A DNA stretch of 64,000 nt from Calendula officinalis (lineage: Eukaryota; Streptophyta; Magnoliopsida; Asterales; Asteraceae), in NCBI GenBank assembly GCA_963853835.1, contig OY970829.1, positions 77,312,901 to 77,376,900 of the forward strand, given 5' to 3'. The position numbers and the translations under genes are program-made. The notes beneath the pieces are model-generated. The model searched no databases. It was not told the origin of the DNA and worked only from the letters and a program-made list of their open reading frames with translations. This document shows positions 1 to 11,519 of the stretch, in pieces (position 1 is the first letter of the stretch; each line of letters begins with the position of its first letter).

Positions 1-1469
1 ATGAAGGTTTGTTGGAGGGGATTGTTTCCCGGAATCTAATGATGAAGCTCGATCTCAGGTGAAAGCCGGAGAAGATGATCGGAGATGGAGTAATCAAAAC
101 CAGTTGCCGGAAACAATGGCGGTGGTGGCGGTGGCCAGTGGAGTCGGAGACGATGATGGTGCAGACACGTTCGGCGGAGAAGGAAGGTGGATTAGAAATG
201 GTGGAGGATGGACACAGACGTCGGAGATGATGGTTGAGGTTGGCGGACGTCGACTTTTGTGACGGTGATGGAGGAGAACCAACGGAGTTGTGATAAAAGG
301 TGGTAGGAGAATCGTAACACAGCTGATTATGGAGCTTGAAAGGATGGAGAAGAGATGGCCGGAAGTTATGAAGTTCGACGGTGACAATTGTGTAAACGGA
401 AAAAAAAATAATAAAAAATAAAAATAAATATGGTTTGGTTCGGAGTTCTTGTTGCCGGAAAACGTGAAACTCGCCGGTGTTGTAGCAGCCACGGAGGACG
501 ATGGTTTGATGTACGGTGGCGAGATGGACTATGGTGGTTGACGGAATTTCAGCCGGGGAAGACGGTAATTCTTCTTCTGATTTGTGTTATGGTGTGATGG
601 TGTACGGTTGACGTGGTTGACGCTGATGATGGTGGTTCGGTGGTAGTGATGTTGAGATTTGTGTTAAGTTGTGTTATATATTAAAACAGGAGAGAGAGAT
701 GGATGAGACTCATGTAGGACAAATTTGAATAGATGGAAGAGAAGCACTGGTCTCGAGATTTTGAAATTTGAGTGGAAGATTTAATTTAATATGCATAAAG
801 TTGACAGATAATAGTAACTTTCACTATAAAGTATAAAACGACGTCGTATGGCATTTCAGCTTTTTTGAATAATAACTCCTCGGGCCGAACACTTGATGGA
901 TCTTGGGCCGAACAGTGTAGTTCTCGGGCCGAACTTATTAAGAAGTTCGGGCCGAACTTATTAAGAAGTTCGGGCCGAGATTGGAGATAGTCTTCGGGCC
1001 GAACACTTGAATCAGATCTCGATTTTTCAAAAATTCACAAAAATCATCATAACTTGCTCATTTCTTAACCAAATTGAGTGATTCTTTTTGCAAAACGTTC
1101 GATTTTCAATTACCTACAATCCTATTCAAACACTTTTTCGAAAACAAGTTCTGATTTTCTCGATTTTAGCTTTAAAGCTCCGAAAATTTTGTGTTCTTCA
1201 TGTTCTTCATTTTTGAACTTTTAAAAACGAAATTAAACCTTGTTTTTGATGATTTTAATATGAAATTTGCTACTGATTTGCTCGAAATCAGTAATAGAAC
1301 AATGTTATACTATCAAAAACTTGAATCATACCTTCGATTTTGAATTTGAATTGATTTTCTTCAACTTTTTCTTCAAAAACTCTTCAAAACCCCATCAAAA
1401 TCTTCAAAAACATGCTTAATCACAGCTGATTTGGATCGAATCTATGAAGACTTTTGCTCTGATACCAAT
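1..1469 (-). mobile_element. Internal leader of a minus-strand LTR retroelement, cut by the window edge
   Basis: This stretch lies inside the element whose LTR is at 1470-1692. On the minus strand a primer-binding site complementary to initiator tRNA-Met (TGGTATCAGAGC, plus positions 1456-1467) sits two bases from the LTR, so the interior runs leftward out of the window. I see no gag or pol similarity. Open frames here have biased composition and no recognisable domain, so this is either a long untranslated leader or a non-autonomous element. Six copies of a TCGGGCCGAA-like motif lie at about 880-1010. No second LTR copy is visible, so the left end is off-window. Confidence 0.6.
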
Positions 1470-1692
1470 TGTAGAATGAGATTCAATGATTAAACTATAG
1501 ATTAAGCATTAACAAGTAAGATTATGGAAGATTAAGATGGATAGAACTCTTTGCTATTAGATAAGAACAATACAATTTAGGGCAAAGGTTGAATGGCAAT
1601 TAGCTAAGAACAAGGTTTATATACCTAGACCTATTTTAGACTAATTACACAATGCCCCCTAGACTATTGGTTACAACAAATGTGACCCAACA
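1470..1692 (-). repeat. 5' LTR (minus orientation) of a nested LTR element
   Basis: The 223-bp block starts TGTAGAATG and ends GACCCAACA on the plus strand. On the minus strand it therefore has the usual TG...CA ends, beginning TGTTGGGTCA. A TATA-like GGTATATAAACC lies on the minus strand at 1614-1625, and the tRNA-Met primer-binding site follows immediately. The right edge abuts Copia integrase coding sequence at 1693, so this element inserted into the Sirevirus. The matching TSD and the partner LTR lie outside the window. Confidence 0.7.
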
Positions 1693-4219
1693 CTCAGTAT
1701 TAGCCGATTTCTGTGAAGAAAAAGGAATCATTCAAAACTTCTCTGCAGCATACACACCACAACAAAATGGTGTTGTAGAAAGAAAGAATAGAACACTGAT
1801 TGAAGCTGCAAGAACTTTATTATGCCATGCTGGACTGGCACTGAGTTTCTGGGCTGAAGCTGTAAACTGTGCAAACTTCACTCAGAATAGAGCCACTATC
1901 GTCCAAAGACATCTAAAGACTCCATATGAGTTATACAATGGCAAGATTCCTAATGTGGAATACTTCCACATCTTTGGGAGTAAATGCTTTGTACTCAGTA
2001 CAAAACAAAATCTCAATAAATTTGCTCCCAAAGCAAATGAAGGTGTGTTCATGGGCTACTCTCCACAATCTAAAGCTTTCAGAGTGTATATCATCTCAAC
2101 CAAGATGATTGTAGAATCCATTCATGTCACATTCGATGAAGATCAGAATGAGCATTCTACCTCAGCAAGTGAAGACATAAGTGGCATAGATATTCTATGC
2201 AATTCAGAACACTCCATTGCTGAACAGCCTAAGTTTCATCCACACTTTATTCCTAATAAGTTTCATGAAACTGATCAAGTTCAAACTCAGTATCACTCAA
2301 ATGAGACTAATACTGAGGTTCCCATAACAGAGGACCTCCATACTGAGTTTCCAACTAATGATCTGAACCACTCTATCTATGAAGAAGGTGAAACATCCAA
2401 CACTTCACAAGAATCCACATCAACTCTGCAAAATGAAGATGAACAGCAACCTGCACTGTCTAATACTGATCAGAATTCCAATCAGTATCAGACAGACAAC
2501 ACACCAAATCAACAAGATATTGTTGATCCTATTTCAAATGCTCCCTTAGGAAACAATTTAAGGTAACACAAAGACCATCCACACTCAAACATTATTGGTC
2601 CTATTGAAGAAGGTGTCCAAACAAGAAGAAAATTAGAATTTCCAACCCAAGCAACTGCAAACTTTTGTTTCTTCTCAAGTTTTCTATCTACCATTGAACC
2701 AAAGAAAGCTGATGAAGCTTTATTAGATGAAGATTGGGTAGAGGCTATGCAAGAAGAGCTCACAGAGTTTGAAAGAAACAAAGTTTGGAACTTAGTACCA
2801 CCTCCTACTGGCAAAACTATTATTGGTACTAAGTGGGTGTTCAGAAACAAGATAGACAAGGATGGTGTTGTCATCAGAAACAAAGCAAGGTTAGTTGCTC
2901 AAGGTTACAGGCAAGAAGAAGGCATTGACAATGATGAAACTTTTGCACCAGTTGCAAGAATTGAAGCTATTAGGTTGTATCTTGCATATGCAGCCTTTAA
3001 GAATTTCAAAGTTTATCAGATGGATGTCAAAAGTGCTTTTCTGAATGGAAAACTACAAGAAGAAGTTTATGATAAACAACCTCCAGGTTTTGTTGATCCC
3101 AAATTTCCTAATTATGTTTTCAAGCTTGATAAAGCTCTATATGGGCTCAAACAAGCTCCAAGAGCCTGGTATGACACCCTGTCTGAGTACCTTATTGAAC
3201 ATAAATTTACAAGAGGTAAAATTGATAAAACATTATTTTCAAAAAGGAAAGGTTCTGACATCTTACTCATTCAGATATATGTAGATGATATTATCTTTGG
3301 TTCCACTGACAAGTCAATGTGTGACTGGTTTGCTAAGATAATGTCAACTCAGTATCAGATGAGTATGATGGGAGAACTTACTTACTTTCTTGGTTTACAA
3401 GTTGAACAAAAGCCTGATGGCACTTTTATAAATCAAAGTAAGTATGTGCATGACATGTTAAAGAAATACAAATTTAAAAATTTATCTTCCATGCACACTC
3501 CTATGGGTACTCAGGATAAGATAAGTAAGGATGAAACTGGTAAACCAGTATGTCAATCCACATACCGAGGTATGATTGGTTCCTTACTTTACTTAACTGC
3601 TAGTAGGCCTGATATCATGTTTGCCACATGTTTGTGTGCTCGGTATCAGGCTGATCCTAAAGAATCACACATGAAAGCAGTTAAGCGCATCTTTAGATAT
3701 CTTACAGCTACTTCTAACCTGGGTCTTTGGTATCCCAAAGACTCAAACTTTGACCTTGAAGGGTACACAGATGCAGATTTTGCAGGTTGTAGATTGGACA
3801 GAAAGAGCACAAGTGGAGGATGTCAATTCCTAGGTGGAAGACTAGTTGGTTGGTCATCCAAGAAGCAAAATTCGGTAGCAACTTCCACAGCAGAAGCAGA
3901 ATATGTTGCTGCAGGAAGTTGTTGTGCTCAATTATTATGGATGCAGTATCAACTCTTAGACTATGGGTTCAACTTTCATAAGACTCCCATTCATTGTGAT
4001 AACAAGAGTGCTATTGCTATCACAGAGAACCCAGACTATCACTCCAAAACCAAGCACATTGATATCAGACACCACTTTATTCGAGATAATGTGGAAAAAG
4101 GTAAGGTTGAAGTCGATTATGTACCAACAGATGAACAATTGGCCGATGTGTTTACTAAACCTCTTCCTGAGGAAAGGTTTATGTATTTACTAGGGCAATT
4201 AGGTATGTTGAATCCTTAA
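1693..4219 (+). pseudogene. Copia pol remnant: integrase C-terminal part, RT and RNase H
   Basis: The frame enters in the integrase core, with the NGVVERKNRTLIEAARTLL block, and continues through an acidic, Ser/Gln-rich linker. A TAA at 2564-2566 interrupts the frame, which resumes unchanged on the other side, so this is one broken ORF. RT begins near 2747 with the TKWVFRNK motif, contains ALYGLKQAPRAWY, and has the catalytic YVDD at about 3280. RNase H follows, with YTDADFAG, STAEAEYVA and HIDIRHHFIRD, ending in the usual ADVFTKPL block. The first seven or so codons visible before 1693 come from the neighbouring LTR, not from integrase. The element cannot encode a full polyprotein. Confidence 0.9.
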
Positions 4220-4658
4220 TCTTTCTTAAATTTTCTTTAAAAATGAGCGCTCAGTATCACTCCTGTTAATATTGACCACTCAGTATCACTAGTCTGATAT
4301 CATCAAAATTTAAAATTTTTATTTTTTTTTATTAATTTCAAGAGTAAATTAATTGTTTTTATATTTTTTTTAATTAATTTTTATTACTCAGTATTGGGTT
4401 ATGACGGCTCTTACACCGAGCTTAATCCTCATACTGCTCAACTGTAACCTTTCTTAATAGGAAAGTTACCGTTGGCAGAGGATAAGGCAGTCAAATCAGC
4501 CGTTTTTACTTCCCAGTACCTTAATTATCTTTCAAATAACCGTTTTTTTTACTTCAAATATTTTTCAACAGTTATTTCATTATTTCTTGTAAAATTCTCT
4601 CTGCGATTAACGATTTCACTCTTTCTTAGCAAGCAAATCTCTTAAATCAAAATCACAG
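4220..4658 (+). other. Pol-to-accessory-ORF spacer with possible splice acceptors
   Basis: This is AT-rich non-coding DNA between the pol stop and the accessory ORF. It has two ACTCAGTATCA-type motifs at about 4250-4290 and one near 4386. A pyrimidine-rich tract ends in AG at 4628-4629, and a second AG lies directly before the ATG at 4659. Either could be a 3' splice site for a subgenomic mRNA that expresses the downstream ORF. That use is inference only. Confidence 0.35.
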
Positions 4659-6074
4659 ATGGCCAATTACACTTTCGTTGCTCCAGAAGTTGAATCGGAA
4701 ATCAAATTCCGAAACAATGAACTACCCAGGTTTGCGAGGAACAACATCACAGCAAATTTCACTATTCCTCAAGCCTGGGTATGCCAAGAATTCACAAACA
4801 TTGTGACTTTTATGAAATATTGCCCAATTGCTCGTGCACTGACCTTGTCTCCTCGAGCAATTTATCCAGAGATGCTATGCGAGATTTGGTACTCTGCTAC
4901 ACTCGATTCTCCAGATATGATTGCTGGGTGGGTAATTAGAGATCAAAGAAGGGCATTTGTTTCTACTGCCATCATTCGTGAAGCACTCAGACTTCCCGCC
5001 CAAGCTCAGTATGATCCATTCGTTGATAGATCAGAGGCACGCTCAGTCTTACCATTTTTGGGTCGAAGAGGAACAACGGGCACAATCAAAAGAAATGAAT
5101 TTGGTCCTATGTGGGGTATTCTCATTACAACAATAATTCGGTGTATGACCCACAAGACGGGAGCTTTGGACCAAATAAATGAATTTGGGATGCAAATAGT
5201 ACATGCCTTGTACTATGGAAGAAACATTGATTATGCACGGCTCATTTTCAATGAATTAGCTGCTCTGGTTCGGGCTAACACAAGGGAATGCAATGTCCCT
5301 TTCTGCAGATTTTTATCACTCATCTTTCAACACTCAATGCCCACACATATTTATGATGAGTTTCACAGTCCAAGGGTTGATCTTCCTCCTCTTAGTGAGA
5401 AAATTTTCTTTTACAGGCCAAGAGAAGGAGAACCTCTTCTAAGTCCTCCTATGTGGGCCATTGTTCAAGAACACATAAATGATGAAGAAGACATGTCTGA
5501 TACTGAGTCAGACAATGATGATGATGATGATAATGATGATAATAGTGGTAATGGAGCACAGGCCGGTCAAGAAATTGAGATGCAGGATGTTCCACAAGTT
5601 CAAGAACCTACTCAACAACATATCTCTCCACCTGCACAGGATCTTGATGCTCCTCATATTGAAACAGCTTTTGATACTGAGTCCTCCGAAGACACACCAC
5701 TGGTCCTTCAAAGAAGAAGAAGGAATCTGTCTCCTATCATTATGGGAAACTTATCATCTGAGGAGGTGCAGCCTGCAAATGTTACATCATTAACTGCATC
5801 TCTTCAAGCCCAAAGCCTAGTTGCAGCCACCGCTGACCTTCCAGGTCCAGAACTAGTTTCAACTGCTCAACCAATTGAGGAACCTCATGTTCCTCTTGAT
5901 GTGGAGATTCAATATGAGCAAACTACACTGGAAGGTGCTCAGCAAGAAAGACAAGTCGGTATTGAAGATGTTGGTGCTGCACATCAACAAACACATGATC
6001 CTGCACCGACCTCTGCAGATGCTAGAAGGGAATCTGACAGAGTCTCAGGTATGAATTTCTAAAAAGCCCTTAAA

Positions 6075-6109
<35 letters not shown>

Positions 6110-8581
6110 CATTCCCAAATAGAGACTAAGTATTGGCCAGTATCAACTCAATACTGACCAAAGTCTCACACGATCTTTCAAATATATATCCTTTTATGGC
6201 CAACATAGCTAGCCCACTGCTGCTATGCAAAATTCATATACTGAGCACACAATATATCATTGTCAGTCTACAGCTGTCTCAACATTTAAAGAGACAATGG
6301 TGGTTGATGTCACACTGACACCCACTGGTGCTGCTTGAATCATGTCCAACTTATTTTTGAGTTGGATAGCATGACTCAAGAAATGATCACAAACCCTTAA
6401 GCCACAAAATCCAAAAACTTTTCCATGGGGTTTAGCCACATTTCTGTTATCACTCTAATACCGAGTGATAAACATTGAAAATAACAAGAAGCACATCCCA
6501 GGCTTCGAATACCGAAACCCAAACCTTTTAGTAAATGTGACTTATCCTATACTGAGCTACTTAAATTTACACACTCACTTTTACTAAAATCTTCTTACAC
6601 ATGCTATGCACAAGTCCACAATATTTCATCATAAACCAGATGAAATACAGACTTCACAAACTCTATTTATATGATTATAGAATTAAACAACACCACAATT
6701 CTATTTGATAAACCTTTCTTTCTAACCAGTTTTTCTATTTTTGTTTCTTTAGCATCATCTGTGCAGGGCATTCAGGCATCTCAGGCTGCAGGAGACCAAG
6801 TGACTCTGCAAGCAATCATGCAGCACATTCTGGCCATCCAACAAACTCAAAATATAATACTAGCCAGAATGGACAAGATGAGTGGTGATATTGACTCGAT
6901 AAAACAGTCAGTCTCACTACTTCAACAACCACATCAGCCTCCACCAACTCCACCATTCTCACATGGTGACCACAATGAAGAAGGAGAAGGAGAAGGAGGT
7001 GCTGGTGATACTGATGATGCAACTGAGCCCATGCCCTCCCCTACTCTTGAACAACCTGAAGGGGACATGGGTGGTAATACTGATCCTCTTCCCTCCTCAT
7101 CAAATGATAACAAAAAGGGGGAGAAGAGACAAAGAGATACTGAGGTTGATCAAACTGAGCCATCTGCTCAGGGGGAGAAAATAAGAAGATTGAATGAAGA
7201 TCAACCTCCACAACAAGAACAACATCAGCAAAGCCCTCATACTGAGCCACTTCGGATTCAGTATGAGAGAAGAAGACAAAGAACTAGGTCAGCATTACAA
7301 ATTCAAGACCCACTTGAGCCATCTGCTCAGGGGGAGACTCACATTGACCAACCACAGCAAGCTTATACTGAGCCACCTGTTCTGGAAGAAAATAACTTGC
7401 AAATTGTGGTCTATAGGCCTTTTGTGTGGCCCATTGCTGATGATGAAGATGAAGAACATCCAGTAGCATCAGAAGAATTTTTAAACTTTGCACTGGATGA
7501 AGCAAATAAAGAAACCTCTTCATCATCATTCTCAGATGATGAAGAGCATACAAGAAAACCTATCTCACCTCAAGCTGAAGGACCTTCTAGAATTCCTAGA
7601 AGACCAATAACCAGAAGAGTGACAAATGTGGTTATGTCCTCAGAATCTAGTGAAGAACAAGATCCAGCTCCTCTGATCTCAAGACCTAGGAGATCTGCTC
7701 AGTTTACTGAGGAAAAGAGTGAAGCTGAGGATGAGATTGAGGCCCAAAAATTCTTCCCTGTTAAGGAAGAACCTGAATCTGAGTCTGAAGATGTTCCAAG
7801 AAGATCTCATACTGTAAGAAGAACTGGAGATGAATTACTTGAACAGTATTGGAACATTGTGGCACAAAGAACAAGATATAGGGAAACAAGGATGGGTATG
7901 CTGAGGAATAAAGCATTTCTAAGTGTAAGAGACATATACTGGCTAAATGAATTTGTCAACAAAATAAAAGTCAAAACTGTTGAAAGATCAATTGTTGCAA
8001 CTTGCACTGGGCCAGTCAGTCCTCCAATGAAGTTTTTCCTCCATGACATCCAAAATATGGGACTTCAAGATTGGATAAAGATTGCTAGACTGATAAAGGA
8101 GATGCCCTCAAGATCCTCTGAAGCCCAAGTGATGATGGATGAAATATGGGCTGTATCTGCCATATGCCATGAAAAAGGAATTCTTTATGCAGCAGAATAC
8201 AGGGCACTCAGTGTGATGACTGAAGCTATGAAAAATAACAAACCTGAGTGCCTTAATACTTTCAGAATAATTCCCACATATACTGTTCCCTCTAACCTTA
8301 TCTTTCAGGATCAAAAGAGTACCATATATCCCACATCTGGATATATGTATACTGACTCAGATGACAGGGAGTGCTTCATTACTGAAGCAGATTTGGCAAC
8401 AGCTCCTATCAGCCATTTGGTGGGCCTTAAATGGATGATAACCAAGAAAGAAGATGCTTGGTTTAGAAAGAAGATAGTTGCTGTACTAAACAACAGGCAA
8501 GATGAACTGAAGAAAAGAGAAGAGTTCATCCATGTGAAGAAAGAAGTCTTCTACGAGTTTGAGTCGATCAACAAAGACTAA
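4659..8581 (+). CDS. Retrotransposon accessory ORF (aORF), about 1072 aa with one predicted intron
   Basis: Two long frames, 4659-6062 and about 6671-8581, join exactly if 6049-6752 is removed. The donor is CAG/GTATGA, the acceptor TTTCTTTAG, and the split codon completes in frame. Exons 4659-6048 and 6753-8581 sum to 3219 nt. The N-terminal 270 residues look globular, with an IPQAWVCQEF start region and a basic-aromatic end. An Asp run follows near residues 285-297, then a Gln/Pro/Ser/Glu-rich segment. A probable coiled coil (MQHILAIQQTQNI) lies near 486-525, with two EPSAQGE repeats and acidic stretches. A second compact domain covers about 812-1072. I see no signal peptide and no catalytic motif. 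Similar uncharacterised proteins follow Copia pol in Asteraceae (memory, unverified). Function is unknown; an env-like label would be speculative. Confidence 0.7.
6049..6752 (+). other. Predicted intron of the accessory ORF
   Basis: The 704-bp stretch has GT-AG ends, an AT dinucleotide run at about 6079-6108, and stops in all frames compatible with the ORF. Its removal restores one continuous reading frame. A pyrimidine-rich tract precedes the acceptor. It also contains scattered CAGTATCA-like motifs. Confidence 0.6.
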
Positions 8582-8662
8582 AGAAGAAGACTTTGTAGCC
8601 TGTAGCTTATTTTGTTTAGTTTCTCTTTGTAATTGTTTTGTTATCATTAGATAGGGGGAGAT

Positions 8663-9169
8663 TGTTAAGGCAAAAAGCCTTGCCCTTTGGATCTTAAGAT
8701 AACAAAACAACCTAGACTAGCTTTGATTAATATGTAGAATAATATAGCTAAGTTTAGGTCTGATACTGAGTGATCAGTATTGGAACTCAGTATCAGTACT
8801 CAGTATCAGATAGTGATACTGAGTACAAGGACTGAGTAGAAGGACTGAGTGATACTCAGTATAGTAACGGACTAAGATCAAATCCCTTGATCTTAGTCAT
8901 TTCCCTTACTTAGTCCTTCGGTTACTCCTTTGCTCATTATGTAAGATCTCTATAACATTATAAATAGAGATCATCTTGCAAAGGAGTACTTACCAATTCT
9001 TTTTACACTTTCATATCTTTGTAATTGATCAGTGGTCTTGTTATTCCGCAACAAGCCACACTTAGTGGATTTATACATTGACTATATTCTTGTGTTATCA
9101 CGCTAATATTTCTCTAAGTATAATATTCTATCAATTAACATTATAAACCAGGGATGTTGTGACCTAACA
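8663..9169 (+). repeat. 3' LTR of the Sirevirus-like Copia
   Basis: The 507-bp LTR begins TGTTAAGG directly after the purine tract AGGGGGAGAT and ends GACCTAACA, giving the expected TG...CA ends with short inverted termini. A TATA box (TATAAATA) lies at 8959-8966. The U3 part at about 8759-8865 is dense in ACTCAGTATCA / TGATACTGAGT motifs on both strands. No 5' LTR is in the window, so age cannot be estimated and the TSD cannot be confirmed. Confidence 0.75.
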
Positions 9170-9205
9170 TATATATATACAATGACGTACTCGGTATTAG
9201 TATTT

Positions 9206-9361
9206 GAGTAATGGTATTTCTTCCTACCATATTTTTACCCATTTTGATCATCACATGTGTCAAAATCAAGTGAATAGTGGATGACACGTGTTAAGTTTAG
9301 AATTGAGTATGCATATGGGTAGGAAGAAAAAGTAGGAAGAAATATCATTTTTTATACGAAA
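9206..9361. mobile_element. MITE with GAGTAATGGTATTT-type ends
   Basis: The left end GAGTAATGGTATTTC is mirrored by an inverted, diverged right end (GAAATATCATTTTTTATAC). The flanks share TAGTATTT (9198-9205 and 9362-9369) as a possible TSD. The interior resembles, in inverted orientation, the element at 49683-49861, including a GTGTCATCCACT core, so both belong to one family. Confidence 0.5.
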
Positions 9362-10050
9362 TAGTATTTATATAAATACAAGCATACTTAGATTTATAAA
9401 TCATTATCTTTCTATTATCATAAATTAAAATTTTATTTAAAATTATAATAACATTTTTATTAAAAAAAATACTAAATATGTCTGCTCTATGTGTAATCCA
9501 CATAAACATGTACTTCGTATAACATTTTTATTAAAAAAATACTAAATATGTCTGCTCTATAAATTAATGTATAATCTTTTTATGTATTTAAAGACAGTAA
9601 TTATTACTTTTCATTAAATTATAAACCCAAAATTCGGTTCTCATAATATAACATTTATTTTTTCAACCAATCTATCCAATTTGAAACTCAATATATATAG
9701 GTTTTTGTCAACTCAAAGAGTAAACATTTAATTTTAAACAAGGGAAAATGTTAAAAGACTATAATATAAAATATTCATTTTTCACAACGTGTTAGTATCT
9801 TGAATTTTTTTCGCTTATTAAGAGTTTTCAATATTTAATTTCTTACATTCAAACGGAACATTAGAGAAAAATGGCAATTCTTACGTAGTCGGTATTGTGA
9901 AAATTGGTCTATTTTGTTGCTTTTTTATGATCGAGAACATTTTACACACACCATATTTTCATAATTGGTATACTAGATCCCACAAAATGTAATTATGTTT
10001 AGGGTGATTTCTTAATATAGACTAAATGAAACCAAAGTTCCCCTATAAAA
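9362..10050. other. AT-rich intergenic DNA with a 71-bp-offset direct duplication
   Basis: No gene is visible. A block of about 42 bp (ATAACATTTTTATT ... TCTGCTCTAT) occurs at 9448-9490 and again at 9519-9560. The rest is low-complexity AT-rich sequence. Confidence 0.5.
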
Positions 10051-10059
10051 GTCTTGTAT

Positions 10060-10410
10060 TTTCAATTCTTCTCAAAATAGACCGTTCGACTAAGTCCGAC
10101 TAAGACCATCGTGCTACTCCACTAGAACGCCGCCACGTGTCCGAGTTAATACTGCTCAACATTGTTACTACTGCTCGTTAGTACTGCTCAACTTTGTTAT
10201 TACTGCTCATTATTACTGCTTATCATTGTTACTACTGCTCGTTAGTATTGTTGTTGCTCCAGTTAGTGCTGCTCACCACTTAGTGCTGTTTAAAGTTAGT
10301 GCTGCTCTATGAAGTCGACCAGTCGCACGGGTATTTTGAGAAGATTGAAGTCTATCAGTCTTAGATGAGAATTGAACCAATCGCACGGTCTAAATTAATA
10401 ATTATTTCTA
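10060..10410. repeat. Foldback element with a TACTGCTCA minisatellite core
   Basis: The flanks are inverted: TTCTTCTCAAAATAGACCG near 10065-10085 faces TATTTTGAGAAGATTGAAG near 10331-10350. Further inverted GACCGTNCGA-type segments lie on both sides. Between them, at about 10148-10310, degenerate units of TACTGCTCA / TAGTGCTGCTCA recur eight or more times. There is no coding potential. Ends are approximate. Confidence 0.45.
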
Positions 10411-10512
10411 ATATTTATATGTACTACTTAATGGGTGAGAAAATTACATATGCTCCACGTCATCAAAATTAGTATATTACATAATCTTTTTTTGCAATTT
10501 ACCTTTTGAACA
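10411..10512. other. Short AT-rich spacer
   Basis: I see nothing specific in this spacer. Confidence 0.4.
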
Positions 10513-10669
10513 ATGATTTTGTTAATGACAGTCCTTAGGGTTGTCTCTAACGTGCATAAAACGGTTGTACATTTATTGATGGAAGAATGTTTCCTAAATT
10601 TCAGGAGGCGGTTTTTACTCTATTTTTACCTTCTTATTGACAGCCTAAGAGCTGTCATTATCATTTTCC
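10513..10669. mobile_element. MITE family B, copy 1
   Basis: The left end GATTTTGTTAATGACAGT is inverted at the right end (CTGTCATTATCATTTTC). Internal sequences (GTCTCTAACGTG, CCTAAATTTCAGG) match the copy at 11288-11438. A third copy with better-preserved ends is at 40011-40176. The superfamily is not assignable by eye. Confidence 0.5.
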
Positions 10670-11287
10670 TTTAAACAAATATAATAATTAAAGTTGGATT
10701 TTAACAAATCTACTGACTCAAATATTGTTCAACTTTACCAAAAGTTGATAACGACAATATTAAGAATTGTTTAAAAAAATAAAAGTTGATTAAAACTTTA
10801 ATTTAATATAAATTTCATGTATTCAAATAATACATGTTTGTTAAAAAATAGAATTTGCTGAGACTTGAGAGAGAAATCACGCTAAAAACAGAGAGGATAA
10901 CAAGAAAAGAATTTTGACATTTGCAAGAGTTGACTTTGTTGCCTTGTGGGTGCCAGCAGGATCCTTGTTTAAAACTTGCGGAGCCACATCACATGGAAAA
11001 TAAACAACAGCGAAATAAAGAAGATTTGTCTCTTTTGTAGGAGTTTGTTTGGATTCCTGTTTTTGGGTGTCTTGATTTAGTTTAGACAGACGTTTTAGCG
11101 TTAGAATTGTCTTAACGTATGGTTTTTGAAATGAATGTAATATCTACACTATTAAAACTCGTTTACATCAAAATGTTGTGATATATTTGTACAATGTGTT
11201 TTATAATTTGTACATATGTATAATTTTTATGATATAGATACTATCTTTTGAAAATGTGTTGTTTTAGTTTTTCAATATATATTTTAT
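10670..11287. other. Intergenic, no gene seen
   Basis: AT-rich sequence without convincing ORFs or repeats lies between two copies of MITE family B. Confidence 0.4.
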
Positions 11288-11438
11288 GGGTTTTGTTAAT
11301 GAAGTAGGACTGTCTCTAACATGTATAAAAAGCTTGTACATTCATTTATGGAGTAATGATCCTAAATTTCAGGGGGCTATTTTTACTTTGATTTTACCTT
11401 TTTATTAACAGCCATTAGTACTGTCATTATCTTTTTCC
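11288..11438. mobile_element. MITE family B, copy 2
   Basis: It starts GGGTTTTGTTAATGA and ends with inverted CTGTCATTATC. It is close to copy 1, about 620 bp away, in the same orientation. Confidence 0.5.
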
Positions 11439-11519
11439 ACGTATAATTTGTCATTCAATTTTATTTTTTAAGTTACACAAAATAAATTGAAATCTCATAT
11501 CTTTAGTTATACTCATTAA

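Larger units (their letters stand above)
1693..9169 (+). mobile_element. Sirevirus-like Ty1/Copia retrotransposon, 5'-truncated by a nested insertion
   Basis: The element comprises the integrase C-terminal half, reverse transcriptase, RNase H, a long accessory ORF after pol, a purine tract (GGGGGAGA at about 8653) and a 3' LTR at 8663-9169. Integrase-before-RT order shows Copia; the linker motifs and the extra downstream ORF point to the Sirevirus lineage (family knowledge). Gag, protease and the integrase N-terminal part are absent because another LTR element is inserted at 1692/1693; they may lie beyond the left edge. A CAGTATCA-type motif recurs across the LTR and non-coding parts. Confidence 0.85.

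Noticed and set aside
94..492. 132-codon minus-strand frame
   Set aside because: Biased Ser/Thr/Pro and Phe composition with no domain; it lies in the retroelement leader and overlaps an equally open plus frame.
5508..5711. Poly-isoleucine minus frame
   Set aside because: Reverse reading of the GAT-repeat coding for the Asp run in the accessory ORF.
6079..6108. AT dinucleotide run as a regulatory element
   Set aside because: Simple microsatellite within the predicted intron; no further signal.
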